From Kiritimatiellota bacterium B12222 (GTDB lineage Bacteria > Verrucomicrobiota > Kiritimatiellia > SS1-B-03-39 > UBA6053): a DNA stretch of 64,000 bases. The stretch covers positions 2,728,001 to 2,792,000 of the forward strand of contig CP120722.1 in the NCBI GenBank assembly GCA_029719485.1, written 5' to 3'. A program made the translations under genes and the position numbers. Under the pieces are notes generated by a model, which saw only the letters and a list, made by a program, of their open reading frames with translations, was not told where the DNA came from and did no database searches. Shown here in pieces: positions 18,101-27,498 of the stretch. The first letter of the stretch is position 1, and every line of letters starts with the position of its first letter.

Positions 18101-20393
18101 GAAGGGCCGCATTCTGTTCGGCCAAATTTTCTGTTTTTTCTTTCGCACTGTTGAGTTGATCTTGGGCTGCTTGAGCTTTTTCGCTCAAGGAAACTTTCTC
18201 AGCTTCCAGTGCTTCAGTTTGTTTTTTTAAGTGAGCCTTTTCGGCTTCCAATGCTTGCGCTTTTGAAAGGGCTTCATTGAGTTTACCTGAGAATTCATCT
18301 TTGACTTTATTGAGATCCTCTTGGACCACATCGAGGACTTTGTTTTTTTCGCTAAGTTCTTTTTCAGTGGAGGCAATTTTTAATTCCAGTTCCTGACGTA
18401 CATCGCCGTCGCGAAGTTTATCGGCTTTAAATTTAGTAAGTTTAGAACTTAATTCCTTTTCGCGTTTATGACTTACTTCTAAATCGACGACGTATTTGTT
18501 TACATCTGAGGACAGTTCATCAAATTTAAGTTGTAGTCCTTCGCGTTTCTCTTCCGCCTGGAGCATTTTTTCGCTGAATTCCGCTTTTTCAGCTTCTAAT
18601 GCCTGCACTTTCGCACTGACACTTTCCAATTGAGTCTTCAACTCAGCCGTGGTGTTTTCACGACCCGCGAGTTCCGACTTCAGTTTGTTCATTTCAACTA
18701 CAAGTTGATTCTTTTCGACCTCGAGAGCTTCTTGACGAGCAATATCAGCTTCACGAAGTTCTTTTAACTTCTGTTGACTTTCAGAAGCCGCCATCAGTTT
18801 ACTTTTCAGTGATTCAATTTCATTCGTATAAGCGGATTCCTTTTCTGCACTGGCCTGAAGTTGGTTTTTATGCGAACCGGCTTCTTCAGAAATGGCGTCA
18901 AGTTGCTCTCGTAATTTGTCCAGCTCTTGTTTGAGCGAATCACGTTCTTGAGAGAGTTCGTCCCGTTCTTTACGTGCGGCTTCTGCAACTTGGGAGAGGG
19001 TACCTGTTTTAGATTCTTTTTCTTTCAGTTGGCTCGATAATTCATCAATCTTTGACTGTAGGGCCTTTTGCTTTTCAGAGGAGTCTTGAATGCGACTTAC
19101 CAAACTTTCCTTTTCTTCTGTAGTTTTCTCCAGAATTTCTTTGAGCTGTTTGGTTTCTTCTTGGACCTGGTTTTTCTCAGCTTCCACATCAGACAGACGA
19201 TTACGGAAGGTCTGAGCTTGATCAGCTAAAGCTACCTGTTCGTTACTCTTATCGCCAAGTTGGGCTTTCAGATCTTCGATTTCACCCCGCAAATCTTTTT
19301 CTTGAGTCTCTTTTTCTTTCAGTTCAGCCACTTGGCTTTGTGTGGCCGTGTTGAGAGAGGTGATTTGGCTTTGCAAATCATTGAGTTCAATTTGCAATTC
19401 ATCGTGGTGTTTGTTTTGGGCCGCCAGTTCGGTTCGTAAAGCTTCCGATTCAGAACGAGCTTTGTTTAAAGCGTTTTCTTTATCGCTGCTTGTTGATTGA
19501 AGATCTTCAAGTTGCGTTTTGAGTTCTTCAACAGAGGCTTTAAACGTTTCCACTTCGCCACGTGCGGCATCCCGTTCTTTACGGAGTGTTGCCAACTCAG
19601 CTTTAAGTGCTTCCGTACTGCTGACAATTTCAGATTGCTCTTTCTGTGTGGCCGTTAATTTACTAGCCAACGCATCTTTTTCTTCTTCTAAATTAGAAAT
19701 CTTCTGTTCACTTTCCGCGATGTCACTGAGCAACGATTTCTGTTTACTTTCAGCCGCTTCTAATTTCTCAGCCAATTCTGCTTTGGCGCTATTGAGTCCT
19801 TCAGCACGTTCAGCTTCGGCTTTGCTTTTTTCGCGAAGGTCTAAGATCTCAGCTTCAACCTTTTTTTGAGCCACTTTACGTTCATCTAACTCAATACGTA
19901 AGGCTTTTTTGGCATTTTCAGCTTCAAGAAGCTGTGTTTTTGATTTTTCAAGTTCGCTGTGAGCTCCTGAGCTGCGTAATTCAAGTTCTTTCAGTTCACT
20001 CTCAATTTTCTTTAATTTCTCACGCGTGTCCTTCAACTGCATGTTGCGTACATCTGTCGCATCTTCAGCATCGTTAAGTTTAGCGGTGACCAGCTTGATC
20101 TTGTCCTGCAATTCTACGTTTTTATCTTTATATTCCCTTATTTCGGCATCTTTCAGATCCAGTTCTTTCAACTTCTTCTGTAACTGGTCTTTTTCGGAGA
20201 GCATCTTCTTGATGTCATCCAGCATCTTAGACTCTTCGCTTTCAGGAGCAGCTGTTTGCGATATACTACTACTTTCAGGAATTTGAATTTTGGCATCACA
20301 AGCAGGACAGTGAATTTTTTTACCCGCAGCTGTAGGCTTTACGCTCAACTTACGGTTACAGGCAGGGCAACGGAATTTTATTTCTTCACTCAT
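15126..20393 (-). CDS. Giant coiled-coil protein with N-terminal zinc ribbon
   Basis: 1755 residues. The N-terminal zinc ribbon has two CPAC knuckles (Cys 9, 12, 29, 32). A near-continuous coiled coil then runs from about residue 50 to 1640, very rich in Glu, Lys, Leu, Ala and Gln, with no ATPase, SMC hinge or transmembrane segment. The C-terminal 100 residues are basic, Ser- and Pro-rich, and probably disordered. Residues 953-1001 and 1002-1050 are tandem copies of a 49-residue (seven-heptad) unit. A single rod could be over 200 nm long, so a filament, scaffold or tether role is likely, but no function is known. The start ATG has a strong AGGAG site six bases upstream. Similar zinc-ribbon/coil proteins are known from PVC bacteria, as I recall. 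Confidence 0.9.
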   Translation of the reverse strand: MSEEIKFRCPACNRKLSVKPTAAGKKIHCPACDAKIQIPESSSISQTAAPESEESKMLDDIKKMLSEKDQLQKKLKELDLKDAEIREYKDKNVELQDKIKLVTAKLNDAEDATDVRNMQLKDTREKLKKIESELKELELRSSGAHSELEKSKTQLLEAENAKKALRIELDERKVAQKKVEAEILDLREKSKAEAERAEGLNSAKAELAEKLEAAESKQKSLLSDIAESEQKISNLEEEKDALASKLTATQKEQSEIVSSTEALKAELATLRKERDAARGEVETFKASVEELKTQLEDLQSTSSDKENALNKARSESEALRTELAAQNKHHDELQIELNDLQSQITSLNTATQSQVAELKEKETQEKDLRGEIEDLKAQLGDKSNEQVALADQAQTFRNRLSDVEAEKNQVQEETKQLKEILEKTTEEKESLVSRIQDSSEKQKALQSKIDELSSQLKEKESKTGTLSQVAEAARKERDELSQERDSLKQELDKLREQLDAISEEAGSHKNQLQASAEKESAYTNEIESLKSKLMAASESQQKLKELREADIARQEALEVEKNQLVVEMNKLKSELAGRENTTAELKTQLESVSAKVQALEAEKAEFSEKMLQAEEKREGLQLKFDELSSDVNKYVVDLEVSHKREKELSSKLTKFKADKLRDGDVRQELELKIASTEKELSEKNKVLDVVQEDLNKVKDEFSGKLNEALSKAQALEAEKAHLKKQTEALEAEKVSLSEKAQAAQDQLNSAKEKTENLAEQNAALLAEKEALEGQRSEVEEDAKRKSEDLEKANSQLAVLNNQIKELQAKADQTIEGKVALEAELTELKSLREAEAQKVAEAQEQKAESESKITDLQQSLDSLHQQLTEVKKAREEAAALADQRNEEVTRLKEDLENVHSIAEKAEVEKMELEAQIQSLEEQKISTGEKVEALTTKLSNTYDQLKGLEQGKATLQEELEAAQLAKSSIESTLAEKAQAYEEMERSLEELTLSKESTQQAKLSLQKELETALESKSNLEKTLAEKNSAHEALEAQLKDLNSSKSATEQAKAALKAELAEAQAQAQDFKGQLDEVQTRLRDLSDAKAALQAERDNLTTEISESQEKLTALEAEVKSQKDSNNALSDKNNTLETEKSELQNEKQEVQKKLDQALIQQTEFETIHARLMEEGQELMDRLEILNGVNTQLTEKSDELEMELEDKNESLETLQRQQTTLEKTRNDLQERVSELQEKNTAHNAKIRELEQEVRTQTDRYEETESARQELESKLNTLREEKLETDATLSALQNELGEARSDIEKLEVERDKISQDLKSAKELAEKGREETVRLREKVTKAEREAEESYEQLNSTAEQMQKTAKSLVEVRKENKELQNQIEEMISAPEDTREAEAYQTKINGMQSTIEKLETELAETSKSTSSQLHEASSKYKDEISALKSSLETERESLEELKIQLQNFQSKANSSETRYKELEAKYKNETLALKEKLEHQTSSNSDSDQKARDALKERDQAKVRLEKAEAEIQSLMNRLNETEKAGDTAASLEARVEGLEVEREELMRQNSEVAAKNEQLRKDLAESEEKAKSLPELAQLREENQDLKQQLSDTVAKEMTEEGLNLMDEIEELEQRKASLNRDLAQAKSTIMDAASFMGKMKAKDDKIDALIQEVNKYKSQAGLEADEDSSKSTLNGNAAPGSEASRPVTPLRSFGRGVPSPNKQGKDVSSKPGKSAQRTSSTASAKVLPKGDSRSKFAKSLFGNVKDKKSGK

Positions 20394-20683
20394 AGTTTAC
20401 TCCTAGGGCTCTTAAATTCTTATTTTTGAAAATGTGAAAAGGGTTTTATGCAGAAAAGACTCACCAATATACAAAAAGAACAGCTTTAATCCAACGTTAC
20501 AAACAGTACGTAAAGTTCCTAAAGATAGGAATAAGCTTATGTGATGCTGTATTGATGGGCTTAAAAGTAGGCGAACGTTTTTCATGTGGTGATTATATAG
20601 CAGGGACTATGCCAAGTGTATTTTTCATATTTACTTTGTTCCAGCGTTGATTCCCTCAACTTTTGCATTACATTTGTGACCAT
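20394..20683. other. 290 bp divergent intergenic region
   Basis: AT-rich spacer between the coiled-coil gene and the glycosyltransferase operon. It presumably holds divergent promoters, but I could not identify a convincing -35/-10 pair, hairpin or RNA gene in it. Confidence 0.5.
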
Positions 20684-20938
20684 ATGTTAGAGAAGCGCAA
20701 ACAAGTCAGCCGGATGTTAGCTATAGGCTCACATTCAAATGATCAAATTCAGCGGATTACCCGTGGAGAAGAGTACACCTGTTATGAAGGTTCAGAGCAG
20801 GAGCATGCTCAATTGACCGCGTTTTGTGAGTGGATACAGGATTTACTTAAAAGTACGGGGCAGTCTCTCTCTGATTACAGTCCGGAAGAATTACAGGATT
20901 TGTTAACTGGTTTTGTGAAAGAAGGAACTGAAACGTGA
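20684..20938 (+). CDS. Small hypothetical protein upstream of glycosyltransferase
   Basis: 84 residues, soluble and acidic in the second half, with no recognised domain. The C-terminal part (SLSDYSPEELQDLL) looks like a short helical motif. The ATG at 20684 is preferred over the TTG at 20663, but neither has a clear ribosome site. It overlaps the glycosyltransferase start by four bases (GTGA), so the two are translationally coupled, which is the main support that it is real. Confidence 0.6.
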   Translation: MLEKRKQVSRMLAIGSHSNDQIQRITRGEEYTCYEGSEQEHAQLTAFCEWIQDLLKSTGQSLSDYSPEELQDLLTGFVKEGTET

Positions 20939-22161
20939 AAATCCTGATTTTATCTCCGCGGTTACCTCATGCCCACGCTTACAGTGGGATGCAGATGGTT
21001 TATCAACGAATGACCCGACTTCGAGATCGTGGACATCAAGTGGGGTTAATTTGTTACGTAGATGAAGAGCAGGATACTCCATATTTAGGAGAGGTTCGTT
21101 CTGATTTATTAGATTTGGAAGTAATTCGGGCCCCGTGGATTAATCGTGTGCTACCCGACAATTTTACCATGGGAAAATATGCCTCTCCCTCGTCGTTTTT
21201 CCGCTACCATTCGGGCGCCATGAAAAAGAGGGTAGGTGAAATAGTCGCGAGGCGAGGATATGACGTGGTTATCGCTGAATTTACCGCGATGGGGCAGTGT
21301 TTACATCAAAACCCCTATTTACCCGGGGTGCGCAAAATTATTTCCTGTCATGATTCACCCACGCTGGGCAGTCGCCGTCGTATGGATATTATGGAGGCGA
21401 GTTTAAAGTGGGGTAAACAGTGGATGGAATACCGCCACATGCGCATGCTGGAATTTGAACTCTACCGTGACATGGATCGGGTTTTGACCTTAACGGATCA
21501 AGAACGATTTGATTTGTTAGAGGAGGACAGCACTTTGGGGATTACCACTGTTCGTCCAGGTTTGAGTAGTAAGATGTTTAAACCCATTGCCGATTTACCC
21601 AAGGAGCACTGCATTATCATTACGGCTCGTTTCAGTAGTGATCAGAGTCAATTTGGGTGCTTGTGGTTTTTGCGCTCTGTATGGCCCATTCTCAGAGGTT
21701 TAGACCCGGAAGTTAAACTTTACTTGGTTGGTAGAGACCCTTCATCTGGTATGCGCAGGCATGCGCGTAGAGACGAACGCATTTTTGTTACCGGTGGCGT
21801 ACAAGATCTGAGACCTTTCCTCGCTAAAAGTAAGATTTATGTATGCCCTGTGCTTTCAGGTTCAGGTGTACGCGGTAAAATTTTGGAAGCCATGGCCATG
21901 AATTTACCAGTCGTAAGTACATCTATTGGCGCGGAGGGCATCCCTGTGGAACAAGGAAACAATGCCTTTATTGCCGATTCACCGGAAGTCATGGCGGGTA
22001 TGCTTTTTGGCCTCTTGCATGACGAAGAAAAGTGCAAATCTATGGGCGAAAAAGCCCGTCATGCTGTGGAGACCTGTTTCGCATGGGAGGAGAGTATTGA
22101 TCGTTTAGAGCAGGTTCTACAAGAAGTGGTTTCTAAAAGAAGTTACCATCAGGTCGCTTAG
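20935..22161 (+). CDS. Glycosyltransferase, GT4-like (GT-B fold)
   Basis: 408 residues. The N-terminal Rossmann domain begins MKILILSPRLPHAHAYSGMQ, as in GT4 enzymes that receive the acceptor. The C-terminal donor-binding domain has the pattern CPVLSGSGVRGKILEAMAMNLPVVST, where the Gly-rich loop and Glu contact the nucleotide sugar. It starts at GTG 20935, overlapping the small upstream gene. It converges on the rhamnose operon (rfbA stop 11 bases away), so it may add a rhamnose or related sugar to the surface polysaccharide. Donor and acceptor are not readable from sequence. Confidence 0.87.
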   Translation: MKILILSPRLPHAHAYSGMQMVYQRMTRLRDRGHQVGLICYVDEEQDTPYLGEVRSDLLDLEVIRAPWINRVLPDNFTMGKYASPSSFFRYHSGAMKKRVGEIVARRGYDVVIAEFTAMGQCLHQNPYLPGVRKIISCHDSPTLGSRRRMDIMEASLKWGKQWMEYRHMRMLEFELYRDMDRVLTLTDQERFDLLEEDSTLGITTVRPGLSSKMFKPIADLPKEHCIIITARFSSDQSQFGCLWFLRSVWPILRGLDPEVKLYLVGRDPSSGMRRHARRDERIFVTGGVQDLRPFLAKSKIYVCPVLSGSGVRGKILEAMAMNLPVVSTSIGAEGIPVEQGNNAFIADSPEVMAGMLFGLLHDEEKCKSMGEKARHAVETCFAWEESIDRLEQVLQEVVSKRSYHQVA

Positions 22162-22172
22162 ACAGGATAACT

Positions 22173-23039
22173 TTATTTGACCAGTTTGCGAAGGTAACTT
22201 CCATATTGGCTTTTTCCGTAATTTTCGGCCAATTCTTTAAGTTGATCTTTGGTAATAAATCCTTTGCGCCAGGCAATTTCTTCAAGACACCCAATTTTAA
22301 GTCCTTGGCGTTTTTCGATAACCTGCACAAATTGCGAAGCAGCAATTAAATTATCACTGGTACCGGTATCCAACCATGCGGTACCACGTCCCAGTAATTC
22401 CACCTTGAGTTTACCCTCTTTGAGGTAACGTAAATTGAGGTCTGTAATTTCCAATTCACCCCGTTTGGAAGGTTTTTGCTCACGTGCGTATCGAGATGCA
22501 TCCTTATCATAAAAATAGATACCCGGTACGGCAAAACTTGATTTAGGTTGTTCAGGTTTTTCTTCGATGGAGAGGACGGTGCCGTCGTCAGAAAATTCAA
22601 CCACACCATAAGCTGTGGGATCATCTACGGCATATCCGAAAATTGTAGCTCCTTCACTTTTGTCCGCCGCCCGAAGAGAATCTTCGAGTTGATGTCCATA
22701 AAAGAGATTGTCCCCTAAAATAAGGGCGCTAGGCGCTCCGTCCAAAAAGTCTTCACCAATGATGAAAGCTTGTGCCAATCCGTCAGGACTGGGCTGCTCT
22801 GCATAGTGAATGGACAGACCTAAAGAGGAGCCATCACCAAACAAAGTTTTGAAATGAGGGAGGTCGTGAGGAGTGCTGATAATGAGTATTTCTTGAATAC
22901 CGCTTAACATCAGCATGGACAAAGGATAATAAACCATGGGTTTATCATAAATGGGCATTAACTGCTTTGAGACGGCACGGGTGAGGGGGTGCAATCGGGT
23001 ACCGGATCCTCCTGCCAAAATAATTCCTTTCCGCTTCAT
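22173..23039 (-). CDS. rfbA: Glucose-1-phosphate thymidylyltransferase
   Basis: Makes dTDP-glucose from dTTP and glucose 1-phosphate, the first step to dTDP-rhamnose. About 288 residues with the RmlA signature [16 protein letters not shown], then [46 protein letters not shown] and [11 protein letters not shown]. The ATG at 23039 is preferred over the one at 23045 because the GGAG site is seven bases before the former and one base before the latter. It is the last gene of the rfbB - epimerase/reductase - rfbA operon. Confidence 0.96.
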   Translation of the reverse strand: MKRKGIILAGGSGTRLHPLTRAVSKQLMPIYDKPMVYYPLSMLMLSGIQEILIISTPHDLPHFKTLFGDGSSLGLSIHYAEQPSPDGLAQAFIIGEDFLDGAPSALILGDNLFYGHQLEDSLRAADKSEGATIFGYAVDDPTAYGVVEFSDDGTVLSIEEKPEQPKSSFAVPGIYFYDKDASRYAREQKPSKRGELEITDLNLRYLKEGKLKVELLGRGTAWLDTGTSDNLIAASQFVQVIEKRQGLKIGCLEEIAWRKGFITKDQLKELAENYGKSQYGSYLRKLVK

Positions 23040-23057
23040 ATCCATGCTCCGTCGGGG

Positions 23058-23930
23058 TTAGTTTTCGGGGACCCAGTTGTCCAAGGCCTGCGCGATCGCC
23101 TCACGCACAGGTGTAAGATGTATCCCTACATTTGCGAGTTTGTCGGCATTCATCACGCAGTTAGACCGTGGGGTAATGGCCGCTTTTTTCATAAACTCAA
23201 CTTCATCATCAAAGAAAGAAAATTTATGGGGCGCACGACCGTGTTTTTCGATTAATGCAGCCACTTCACGGGTGGTTACATGACCGGGGTTGGTAACATT
23301 ATAGACGCCGAAGGGTACTTGTTTTTCAAAGCAAGCGAAGGTGGCGGCCACAAATTCATTTAATTGGGAGATAGAATTGGACGCATCCAATAATCGTTCG
23401 TAACGCATTAATTTACTTAGGTAATTACGGGGGCTATCCACTTCATTAAACGGAATGCGTAAACGCCAAACCCAGACATTTTCTTCATCTTTCAAGACTT
23501 CTTCGCCCAAAGCTTTGGTACCTGAATAAAAGGAGCAATTGTTGGTGCGAAAGGAGAAGTTAGGAATGTCTTTTTCGGTGAACCCAGTGCCATCAGGTCG
23601 AGATCCACTGTAGATACACCCACTGGACACCTGTCCCCAAGATATGCCCACTTCCGCACAAGCGCGGGCGATGATGCCCGGTAATACGGCATTGCCAAAC
23701 AAACAATTATGTTTGTCTGCTTCGCAGGCATCCACATTGGGTTTCCCTGTATATCCCGCGGCATTAATCAAAAAGTCGGGTTGATGTAGTTTTAACCACT
23801 GGGTAAGAATTTTCTCATTGCTGTAGTCGACTTCGGAACGGGAGAGAGAAACATACTCAATGCCACGTTTTTTAAAAAGGTCTTGATACGCGCCACCCAC
23901 GTAGCCACTGCCACCTAGTAATACAATCAT
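23058..23930 (-). CDS. NRS/ER-like nucleotide-rhamnose epimerase/4-reductase
   Basis: 290-residue extended SDR enzyme. The NAD(P) loop is GGSGYVGG (6-13) and the catalytic pair is Tyr135/Lys139 (FYSGTKA). Unlike ordinary RmlD it shows the pattern I know from plant NRS/ER and the C-terminal half of [60 protein letters not shown] and PRSN. Cys105 and Lys173 fall where the plant enzyme has its reported epimerase residues (Cys115 and Lys183, same spacing, from memory). It probably does both 3,5-epimerisation and 4-keto reduction, fitting the absence of rmlC here. It overlaps rfbB by four bases (ATGA). It could also be a plain RmlD reductase. Confidence 0.82.
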   Translation of the reverse strand: MIVLLGGSGYVGGAYQDLFKKRGIEYVSLSRSEVDYSNEKILTQWLKLHQPDFLINAAGYTGKPNVDACEADKHNCLFGNAVLPGIIARACAEVGISWGQVSSGCIYSGSRPDGTGFTEKDIPNFSFRTNNCSFYSGTKALGEEVLKDEENVWVWRLRIPFNEVDSPRNYLSKLMRYERLLDASNSISQLNEFVAATFACFEKQVPFGVYNVTNPGHVTTREVAALIEKHGRAPHKFSFFDDEVEFMKKAAITPRSNCVMNADKLANVGIHLTPVREAIAQALDNWVPEN

Positions 23931-25003
23931 GCTTTCTTCTCCGTGCCCAATCGTTCGAGCTGATATTGTCCATCTAAAATACGTTGCCACCATTCAGGGT
24001 GATCTAAATACCATTGAACCGTTTTGCGGAATCCACTTTCAAATGTTTCTTTGGGGGACCATTCGAGTTCACTGGCAATTTTGGTCGGATCGATGGCGTA
24101 ACGCATGTCATGACCGGGGCGATCCGTGACAAAACGAATATTTTCAGCGTAAGGTTTTTCTCCAGGGCGAAGGTCATCGAGAATACGACATAGCGTATTC
24201 ACTAACTCAATATTTTGACGCTCGTTGTTGCCACCGATATTATAGGTTTCGCCTAGACGTCCTTTGATCAACACCGTGTAAAGTGCTTCGGCATGATCAC
24301 CCACATACAGCCAATCACGAATGTTTTCGCCTTTACCATAAACGGGAATTTCTTCATTACGCAGGCACTTAAGGATGACCACCGGAATGAGTTTTTCAGG
24401 AAACTGGTAAGGGCCGTAATTGTTAGAACAATTGGTGACCATTACCGGCAATCCGTACGTATCGGCCCATGCGCGGGCAAGATGGTCTGAAGCGGCTTTA
24501 CTGGCACTATAAGGAGAGTGGGGGTCGTAGGCAGTTTTTTCGTTAAATCCAGGGGCATCCGCAGGCAAAGAGCCGTAGACTTCATCGGTACTGACGTGTA
24601 AAAAACGGAAGTCCGATTTATGAGATCCTTCCAAAGATCTCCAGTATGCCAAGGAGGCCTGTAAAAGGTTAAATGTGCCAATGACATTGGTTTGGATGAA
24701 TTCTCCGGGGCCATCTATGGAGCGATCCACATGACTTTCGGCCGCCAAATGCATCACTGCGTGGGGCTGATGGGTTGTGAAAACGTGTTGGAGTGCATCG
24801 GCATCACATAAATCCACTTGAACAAAATCGTAATCAGGATGTTGTTCGAGATCCTGAAGAGATTCAGGGTTCCCCGCATAAGTCAATTTATCCAGGTTGA
24901 CGACACTACAGTTTTTCTCCGTTACAAGCAGTCGAACGAGATTACTGCCGATGAAGCCCGCGCCACCGGTAACCAAAATTTTCTTTTTGTGGGAATTTTG
25001 CAT
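23927..25003 (-). CDS. rfbB: dTDP-glucose 4,6-dehydratase
   Basis: 358-residue extended SDR. NAD motif [11 protein letters not shown]; catalytic segment STDEVYGSL with the Asp-Glu pair; YSASK with Tyr and Lys; and [14 protein letters not shown], typical of RmlB. It makes dTDP-4-keto-6-deoxyglucose, the substrate of the next enzyme in the operon. The ATG at 25003 is preferred over an in-frame GTG at 25012. It is the first gene of the rhamnose operon, divergent from glgB across 250 bp. Confidence 0.96.
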   Translation of the reverse strand: MQNSHKKKILVTGGAGFIGSNLVRLLVTEKNCSVVNLDKLTYAGNPESLQDLEQHPDYDFVQVDLCDADALQHVFTTHQPHAVMHLAAESHVDRSIDGPGEFIQTNVIGTFNLLQASLAYWRSLEGSHKSDFRFLHVSTDEVYGSLPADAPGFNEKTAYDPHSPYSASKAASDHLARAWADTYGLPVMVTNCSNNYGPYQFPEKLIPVVILKCLRNEEIPVYGKGENIRDWLYVGDHAEALYTVLIKGRLGETYNIGGNNERQNIELVNTLCRILDDLRPGEKPYAENIRFVTDRPGHDMRYAIDPTKIASELEWSPKETFESGFRKTVQWYLDHPEWWQRILDGQYQLERLGTEKKA

Positions 25004-25259
25004 CCAGAACACTTAGAGATCTGTGGGCAAAAAACAAGTTTTGAACCATAATTTAGCGAAGGGGGGCTCGTGAGGTGTTATTTGTATTCTCGTGGCGGGG
25101 GATCTCGATGGAACTCATGCACATAAATAGGAGGAACCCATCGTTCTTTTCTCTTTATGGAATCCCGAGCGCAATGTTTTTCATATCTTCTGTTGTTGAA
25201 GGTTTGACGCGTGTACAGGAGCATGGCAGAGTTAAGTTATTCCACGGAGAACCTAGAAT

Positions 25260-27473
25260 ATGGCAACGAATAAAAAAGTAAAAAAAGCCCCCGCATACCC
25301 TGAAGATATCATCCGTTTGGTTGAGGCCAAACACTACAATCCTTATGGGGTGTTAGGCGTCATTCCTGAGGAGGGTGGCTCTGGGATTATTCGAGCCTTT
25401 CAACCACATGCGAAATCCATGCAGGTTCAATCAGCCGATGGGATTGAGGAGATGACCCGTGTTCATCCACACGGGATATTTGAAGCACGTTTTGAGTCAT
25501 TGCCCACGAAGTATCAGCTTATTTTATCTGAACGTGAAGGGGATCCCGTTCGTTATGAAGATCCCTACGCCCCGTCTTACTATGTCACCATTCCTGAAAA
25601 TGATTTATATCTGATTGGGGAAGGTACGCATTACCGCACCTATGATACCATGGGGGCGCATGCGGCTGAAATGGATGGCGTATCTGGCGTCAAATTTGCC
25701 GTATGGGCACCTTGTGCGGAACGTGTGAGTGTTATTGGCGACTTTAATCGCTGGGATGGTCGTGTACATTGTATGCAAACCTTAGGAGCTTCAGGTATAT
25801 GGGTATTATTTATCCCTGGTTTAGCTTTGGGGGATCTCTATAAATTTGAAATCCGCGGACAAGGTGGTGGATTAAACCACAAAGCTGATCCTTATGCGTT
25901 CTCAGGGGAATTACGACCACGCACCGCTTCACGGGTATGGGATGTACATGCTTATGAATGGCAAGACTCGAAATGGATGGAAGAACGTAAAGCCCAGCCC
26001 AATCCCTTAAATCAACCCATTTCAATTTATGAGTGTCATTTAGGGTCGTGGAAACGGGTAAAAGAAAATGGGGAAGAACGTTTTCTGACCTACCACGAGT
26101 TGGCCGATGATCTATTACCTTATGTGAAAAGTTTAGGATTTACACATATCGAAGTCATGCCCATCACCGAGCATCCCTTTGATGGGTCTTGGGGGTATCA
26201 GACCTTAGGGTATTACGCGGTGACTTCGCGTTTTGGTTCGCCCGATGATTTTAAACATTTTGTGGACCGTTGCCATCAAGAAGGCATTGGCGTAATTCTC
26301 GACTGGGTTCCTGCTCATTTCCCCAAGGATCCTCATGGATTGGGCATGTTTGACGGTTCTCATTTGTATGAACATGCCGACCCACGAAAAGGTGAGCACC
26401 GGGATTGGGGGACCTTGATTTTCAATTACGACCGCAATGAAGTACGCACGTTCCTGTTGAGCTCAGCAATGTTCTGGGCCGAAGTATATCATTTGGATGG
26501 GATCCGCGTGGATGCGGTGGCCAGTATGTTGTATTTAGATTACAGCCGTGAAGCTGGCGACTGGGTTCCTAATGAATTTGGAGGTCGCGAAAACTTAGGT
26601 GCCGTGAGTTTCTTAAAGAAATTTAATGAAATTGTTCACGCCGAATTTCCTGGTTTTCTCACCTTTGCTGAAGAATCAACCGCATGGCCCATGGTGAGCC
26701 GTCCCGTATACCTTGGAGGCCTCGGCTTCGGTCTGAAATGGAATATGGGGTGGATGAATGACACCTTGGAATATTTTGAGAAAGAGCCCATTTATCGTAA
26801 ACACCATCACGGTGAGATCACCTTTTCTCTCATCTATGCCTTTAACGAAAACTTTATCCTTCCTTTTTCACACGACGAAGTTGTGCATGGCAAAAAGAGT
26901 ATGTTGGATAAAATGCCAGGAGACGTGTGGCAGAAATTTGCAAACCTTCGGTTACTTTATGCCTATATGTGGACGCATCCGGGCAAAAAACTACTGTTTA
27001 TGGGCTGTGAATTTGGTCAGTGGTCTGAATGGAAAGATGGCGATCAGCTCGACTGGCATCTGACCCAATACGATCCTCACTTCAAACTGCGGAATTTGGT
27101 CCGTGATTTAAACCATCTGTTCAAATCTGAACCGGCATTGCACGAACTTGATTTTGAGGGCTCTGGATTTGAATGGATTGATCTTCATGACAGTCAACAA
27201 AGCGTATTGTCATATATTCGGAAAGGGAAAGCCCCGGATGAAAACATTGTCGTGGTGCTGAACTTCACCCCCGTTCCTCGTGAAAATTATCGGGTAGGGG
27301 TGCCTCAGGCAGGATATTATCGTGAAATCCTCAATTCGGATTCCGAAGTGTATGGCGGTAGCAATTTAGGAAATGCAGGTGGTGTACATACAGACACTAT
27401 ATCCTGGATGGGTAAAGAGCATTCGATCAATCTGACATTGCCTCCCTTATGTGCCATGGTTTTGAAAATTTAA
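25260..27473 (+). CDS. glgB: 1,4-alpha-glucan branching enzyme
   Basis: Introduces alpha-1,6 branches into glycogen. 737 residues, with an N-terminal extra domain and CBM48 (FAVWAPCAERVSVIGDFNRWDG at about 147-168, in two pieces) and the GH13 barrel. Catalytic signatures: DGIRVDAVAS (nucleophile Asp), FAEESTAWP (acid/base Glu) and FSHDEVVHGK (stabilising Asp). The C-terminal all-beta domain is present. The ATG has a GGAGA site nine bases upstream. The debranching enzyme glgX is at the right window edge, while glgA and glgC are not seen. Confidence 0.97.
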   Translation: MATNKKVKKAPAYPEDIIRLVEAKHYNPYGVLGVIPEEGGSGIIRAFQPHAKSMQVQSADGIEEMTRVHPHGIFEARFESLPTKYQLILSEREGDPVRYEDPYAPSYYVTIPENDLYLIGEGTHYRTYDTMGAHAAEMDGVSGVKFAVWAPCAERVSVIGDFNRWDGRVHCMQTLGASGIWVLFIPGLALGDLYKFEIRGQGGGLNHKADPYAFSGELRPRTASRVWDVHAYEWQDSKWMEERKAQPNPLNQPISIYECHLGSWKRVKENGEERFLTYHELADDLLPYVKSLGFTHIEVMPITEHPFDGSWGYQTLGYYAVTSRFGSPDDFKHFVDRCHQEGIGVILDWVPAHFPKDPHGLGMFDGSHLYEHADPRKGEHRDWGTLIFNYDRNEVRTFLLSSAMFWAEVYHLDGIRVDAVASMLYLDYSREAGDWVPNEFGGRENLGAVSFLKKFNEIVHAEFPGFLTFAEESTAWPMVSRPVYLGGLGFGLKWNMGWMNDTLEYFEKEPIYRKHHHGEITFSLIYAFNENFILPFSHDEVVHGKKSMLDKMPGDVWQKFANLRLLYAYMWTHPGKKLLFMGCEFGQWSEWKDGDQLDWHLTQYDPHFKLRNLVRDLNHLFKSEPALHELDFEGSGFEWIDLHDSQQSVLSYIRKGKAPDENIVVVLNFTPVPRENYRVGVPQAGYYREILNSDSEVYGGSNLGNAGGVHTDTISWMGKEHSINLTLPPLCAMVLKI

Positions 27474-27498
27474 AAGCAAGGGCGTCGGAAGGATACAT

